Shown here: one piece after another, positions 61,555-64,000 of the stretch | Layout of the letters: the number at the start of each line of letters is the position of its first letter | How positions within the stretch are numbered: the stretch's first letter is position 1 | Assembly (NCBI RefSeq): GCF_025447595.1 | Contig: NZ_JAOEJU010000032.1 | Span: forward strand, 1-64,000 | From: Pseudomonas koreensis | Lineage (GTDB): Bacteria; Pseudomonadota; Gammaproteobacteria; Pseudomonadales; Pseudomonadaceae | Reading direction: 5' to 3' | Length of the DNA stretch: 64,000 bases | Program-made: the position numbers and the translations under genes | The notes under the pieces: generated by a model | Databases searched by the model: none | What the model was told of the DNA's origin: nothing | The model's input: only the letters and a program-made list of their open reading frames with translations

Positions 61555-62165
61555 TGAGCCGCCTCAAAGGCTTCATCACACAGCTGTTTGCTTCTGCAGA
61601 CACCCTTGAGGCCAGCAGCGACGAGTCGCTGCTGGCCCGTTATCGCGAGGGTGACGGCAAGGCGTTCGAGATCCTGTACGCCCGCCATCGGCAGAGTCTT
61701 TACCGGTTTCTGCTCGGTTTGAGCGGCAAACCGGAACTGGCCGACGAGGTGTTCCAGGAGACCTGGCTGAGCTTGATCCGCAGTGCCAGTCAGCCACAGG
61801 GCCGGGCGACCTTTCGTACATGGCTGTTCCAGATTGCCCGCAATCGCCTGATCGACCACTGGCGCAAACACGGCGCCCGGCAACCGCTGCATGACAGCTA
61901 CGACGAGCAAACCCACGCCGTCAGCGACGACGCCTCCGATCCCGAACAACTGCTCAACCTCAGCCGCGACAGCCAGCGCCTGGAGAGCGCCCTGCAATCC
62001 TTGCCCGCCGACCAGCGCGAAGTGTTCCTGCTGCGTGCCCACGGCGACCTCGACCTGGCGCAAATCGCCAGCCTCACCGAAACACCGCTGGAAACCGTCA
62101 AGAGCCGCTTGCGCTACGCCCAGCAAAAACTGCGTCGGCTGCTGGCCGAGGAGGTACTGACATGA
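61554..62165 (+). CDS. ECF-type RNA polymerase sigma factor
   Basis: A 203-residue sigma70-family protein: region 2 'LADEVFQETWLSLIRSASQP' and 'FRTWLFQIARNRLIDHWRKH', region 4 'LPADQREVFLLRAHGDLDLA' and 'TPLETVKSRLRYAQQKLRRL'. It starts with GTG overlapping the VWA stop and ends in ATGA with the next gene. The order VWA lipoprotein–sigma–membrane protein suggests the third protein is its regulator; the target genes are unknown. Confidence 0.88.
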   Translation: MSRLKGFITQLFASADTLEASSDESLLARYREGDGKAFEILYARHRQSLYRFLLGLSGKPELADEVFQETWLSLIRSASQPQGRATFRTWLFQIARNRLIDHWRKHGARQPLHDSYDEQTHAVSDDASDPEQLLNLSRDSQRLESALQSLPADQREVFLLRAHGDLDLAQIASLTETPLETVKSRLRYAQQKLRRLLAEEVLT

Positions 62166-62764
62166 CGGACGCCCGCCCGACACCCGAAGAGCAACTGCTC
62201 AAGCATGTGCGCGAACAGCACAACGCCGAGCCGCCAGCGCATCTCGATGCGCTGATCCTCAACGCCGCCCGCCGCGAAACCCCGGCACCACGGCAAAACC
62301 TGTGGCAACGCTGGCTCAAGGCCTGCCAGAAACCGCGCTACCAGGTGGCTTTTGCCAGTCTGGTCGGCATCGCGCTGATGCTGTCGCTGGTGCAACGCGC
62401 GCCGGAACCCGTGGCTCAATACGATTTCGCCCCTGCTGCGAAACCGGCTGCGCCTGTGAGCCGTCAAGAGGCCCGATCGCTGTCGGCTCCCGCCGGCGCG
62501 CTTTCCGCGCCAGCTCCCGCACCAATGGTGGAAATGGCGGCGCCGATGCAGAGCGAGTCGATCAGCGCCGACACGGCGGACGAAGCCAAGGTCAGCAAGC
62601 GCGCCGCCGCCCCGGTCAACGGTCTCGACGAGCAACTGCGCGAAGTCCTGCGCCTGCGCGAGTCCGGCCAGTCGCAAGCGGCCGACAGCCTGTTCAACAA
62701 CCTGCACAAGCGCTACCCGAACGTGAATCTCGACCTGCGACTGGAAAAAATCCGCAAGAACTGA
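62162..62764 (+). CDS. Single-pass membrane protein, candidate anti-sigma factor
   Basis: A 200-residue protein with a cytoplasmic N-terminal part containing 'HLDALILNAARRETPAP' (the length and position of a small anti-sigma segment), one membrane helix (about residues 61–77) and an Ala/Pro-rich periplasmic tail ending in a helical 'LDEQLREVLRLRESGQSQAA'. Translational coupling with the ECF sigma gene (ATGA) fits an anti-sigma role, but no zinc-binding HxxxCxxC motif is visible, so this is inference. Confidence 0.65.
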   Translation: MTDARPTPEEQLLKHVREQHNAEPPAHLDALILNAARRETPAPRQNLWQRWLKACQKPRYQVAFASLVGIALMLSLVQRAPEPVAQYDFAPAAKPAAPVSRQEARSLSAPAGALSAPAPAPMVEMAAPMQSESISADTADEAKVSKRAAAPVNGLDEQLREVLRLRESGQSQAADSLFNNLHKRYPNVNLDLRLEKIRKN

Positions 62765-62844
62765 CCGTATGAGCCATCCGCCATTTGGCATTGACCCGCA
62801 AAAACGCGCACTATCGGGTCATTGCCGATGCGCTGGAGGATGCC

Positions 62845-63054
62845 GTGGCCCAAAAAATCGACCGCATCGCCCAAATGCTCAACTGCCCGGTGAAGGGTGA
62901 GGAACTGCGGCGGGCAGTGACGGAGAGTCGCAAGGAGTTTCTTCTGGCCAAACAGGCCGAAGAGGATCTGGAGGAAGACGTACTCGATGATGACTTGATC
63001 GAGGACGAAGAAGACGATGATGAATATGACGAGTTTGACTGGACGACGGAGTGA
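62845..63054 (+). CDS. Small highly acidic hypothetical protein
   Basis: A 69-residue protein whose C-terminal half is almost only Asp and Glu (for example EDEEDDDEYDEFDW). I chose GTG 62845 because GGAGG lies 5 bases before it; an upstream in-frame TTG at 62785 lacks such a site. The N-terminal part ('IDRIAQMLNCPVKGEELRRA') looks helical. Function unknown. It lies between the sigma factor operon and the tRNA terminator. Confidence 0.65.
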   Translation: MAQKIDRIAQMLNCPVKGEELRRAVTESRKEFLLAKQAEEDLEEDVLDDDLIEDEEDDDEYDEFDWTTE

Positions 63055-63077
63055 GTCGCCAGTCGGCAGGCACAAAA

Positions 63078-63107
63078 AAGCCCCGGACCATCACAGTCCG
63101 GGGCTTT
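63078..63107 (-). terminator. Strong terminator between the acidic-protein gene and tRNA-Arg
   Basis: Stem AAAGCCCCGGAC / GTCCGGGGCTTT with a 7-base loop. On the minus strand six T follow, ending the tRNA transcript 15 bases behind the CCA. It can also work on the plus strand (short T run). Confidence 0.9.
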
Positions 63108-63121
63108 CTCGTTTAAATCAA

Positions 63122-63198
63122 TGGCGCACCAGGCGGGATTCGAACCCACGACCCCTGCCTTCGGAGGGCAGTACTCTATCCAGCTGAGCTACTGGTGC
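63122..63198 (-). tRNA. tRNA-Arg(CCG)
   Basis: 77 bases reading GCACCAG (acceptor) to CTGGTGC-G-CCA, with the CCA end encoded. D arm GCTC...GAGT, anticodon stem CTGCC/GGCAG around loop CTCCGAA giving anticodon CCG (reads CGG), and T arm GTGGG-TTCGAAT-CCCGC. All four stems pair fully. Confidence 0.96.
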
Positions 63199-63208
63199 AG
63201 CGGGCGAC

Positions 63209-63237
63209 ATCATACCTAGGTCGGCTCGGGGCGTCCA
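63209..63237 (-). promoter_or_regulatory. tRNA-Arg promoter
   Basis: On the minus strand TGGACG (63237–63232), 17-base spacer, TATGAT (63214–63209), ending 11 bases before the tRNA 5' end. The region between -10 and the start is G+C rich, as expected for stringently controlled tRNA genes. Confidence 0.65.
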
Positions 63238-63640
63238 TGCCGGGTTTTGGCGCTTATTTGTCAGTGCGCGTGTCGGTTGAAACGAAGCATTCCGTAAAGC
63301 TGTAACGTCCTGCAAAAGGCTCGCTTGGCGCTTTGACGGGACTGAACTATGGTTTTGCTGCGGCGAGGCGTTGTTGCTCGTTGATCTGAAAAATCCAGCA
63401 AAAGCGGCGTTTTTGTTCTTTTTTTCGAACGCCCTATTGTCCTTCAACCCCTTTGAACCTAGGATTCGTTTGAGATTTCAAACGCTCCTTATCCAGGTGC
63501 TGAGCCGCACACGTTTTGAGTCGTGCGCTATCTATATGCCAGCCCGGTGAATGATTTCCCTGACGGCAGCCTTGCGAGGCGCCTTTCTACAATCATAATT
63601 TTGCTCCGCGCCTTGCGCGGTGCTGTTAAGGAAAGCCGAC
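63238..63640. promoter_or_regulatory. gabD upstream region with a long inverted repeat
   Basis: About 400 bases with no supported gene, A+T richer than coding sequence. A perfect inverted repeat CGTTTGA-GATT-TCAAACG lies at 63467–63484, 157 bases before gabD. No clear sigma54 (-24/-12) or sigma70 pair was identified. AAGGA at 63630–63634 is the gabD ribosome site. Confidence 0.45.
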
Positions 63641-64000
63641 ATGCAGCTTAAAGACACCCAGTTGTTCCGCCAGCAAGCCTTCATCGATGGCGCATGGGTC
63701 GACGCGGACAACGGTCAGACGATCAAGGTCAACAACCCGGCCACCGGCGAAATTCTGGGCACCGTGCCGAAAATGGGCGCTGCCGAAACCCGCCGCGCCA
63801 TCGAAGCCGCCGACAAGGCGCTGCCGGCCTGGCGTGCACTGACCGCCAAGGAGCGAGCAGGCAAACTGCGTCGCTGGTTCGAGCTGATGATCGAGAACCA
63901 GGACGACCTCGCTCGCCTGATGACCCTCGAGCAGGGCAAGCCGCTGGCCGAAGCCAAGGGCGAAATCGTTTACGCCGCTTCGTTCATCGAGTGGTTCGCC
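63641..64000 (+). CDS. gabD: Succinate-semialdehyde dehydrogenase (NADP+), N-terminal part
   Basis: The first 120 codons of an aldehyde dehydrogenase starting MQLKDTQLFRQQAFIDGAWV and continuing with 'KVNNPATGEILGTVPKMG', 'ADKALPAWRALTAKERAGKL' and 'LMTLEQGKPLAEAKGEI', the typical N terminus of GabD. It oxidises succinate semialdehyde from GABA breakdown. The gene continues beyond the right edge, where gabT would be expected. Confidence 0.88.
   Translation, partial: MQLKDTQLFRQQAFIDGAWVDADNGQTIKVNNPATGEILGTVPKMGAAETRRAIEAADKALPAWRALTAKERAGKLRRWFELMIENQDDLARLMTLEQGKPLAEAKGEIVYAASFIEWFA

Overview
The window looks like chromosome from the Pseudomonas fluorescens group. The evidence is a lapA–lapE/lapB/lapC locus whose LapA retention module has the TAAG cleavage motif at residues 107–110, REP/REPIN palindromes of the GAGCGAGC/GCTCGCTC type, a pgaABCD locus, a gabD start and uniformly GC-rich coding sequence. 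No rRNA, CRISPR array, integrase or transposase was seen. One tRNA gene, tRNA-Arg(CCG), lies near the right end.

Layout. 0–6.5 kb: N-terminal part of the giant LapA adhesin (minus strand, running off the left edge), divergent from its type I secretion genes lapE, lapB and lapC. 6.8–11.6 kb: a TauD-type dioxygenase with a NitT/TauT-family ABC importer, probably for organosulfur scavenging, and a LysR regulator. 11.7–15.8 kb: an EmrB/EmrA/NodT tripartite drug efflux operon. 15.8–16.5 kb: a HigB/RelE–HigA type toxin–antitoxin pair. 16.6–20.8 kb: three coupled genes for a periplasmic adaptor, a GAF-HlyD membrane adaptor and an M50 metalloprotease fused to an HlyD-like adaptor. 21.3–27.2 kb: a type VI secretion module (vgrG, DUF4123 adaptor, lipoprotein that is a candidate immunity protein, class 3 lipase effector). 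27.4–28.4 kb: a small DUF6916-like protein and a tail-collar protein. 28.6–31.2 kb: a GT39-like glycosyltransferase and a sulfotransferase. 31.2–41.0 kb: a 2,139-residue LEPR/DUF4347 protein with thirteen 102-residue Ig-like repeats, an outer-membrane TolC-family lipoprotein, an Asp/Asn beta-hydroxylase with a Nif11-like tail, and a second sulfotransferase. 41–43.2 kb: slipin, NfeD, YbaK and DUF2789 genes. 43.4–48.5 kb: a marR-aaeB-aaeX-aaeA-nodT aromatic-acid-type efflux operon. 48.6–50.9 kb: an uncharacterised two-helix membrane protein and a YdgA/DUF945 protein. 51–57.5 kb: pgaABCD for poly-beta-1,6-N-acetylglucosamine. 57.5–64 kb: a Rieske/FAD reductase, a PEBP protein, a VWA lipoprotein with an ECF sigma factor and a membrane protein, a small acidic protein, tRNA-Arg and the start of gabD.

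The most interesting candidate system is spread over 16.6–41 kb. It has a giant repeat protein without a Sec signal but with an N-terminal LEPR motif, a TolC channel, two HlyD-type adaptors and an M50-HlyD fusion, but no dedicated ABC ATPase. Around it are enzymes able to hydroxylate, sulfate and glycosylate. I infer a non-classical export and modification pathway for a surface protein, now interrupted by a type VI effector cassette. With LapA and PNAG, this makes the window rich in cell-surface and biofilm functions.
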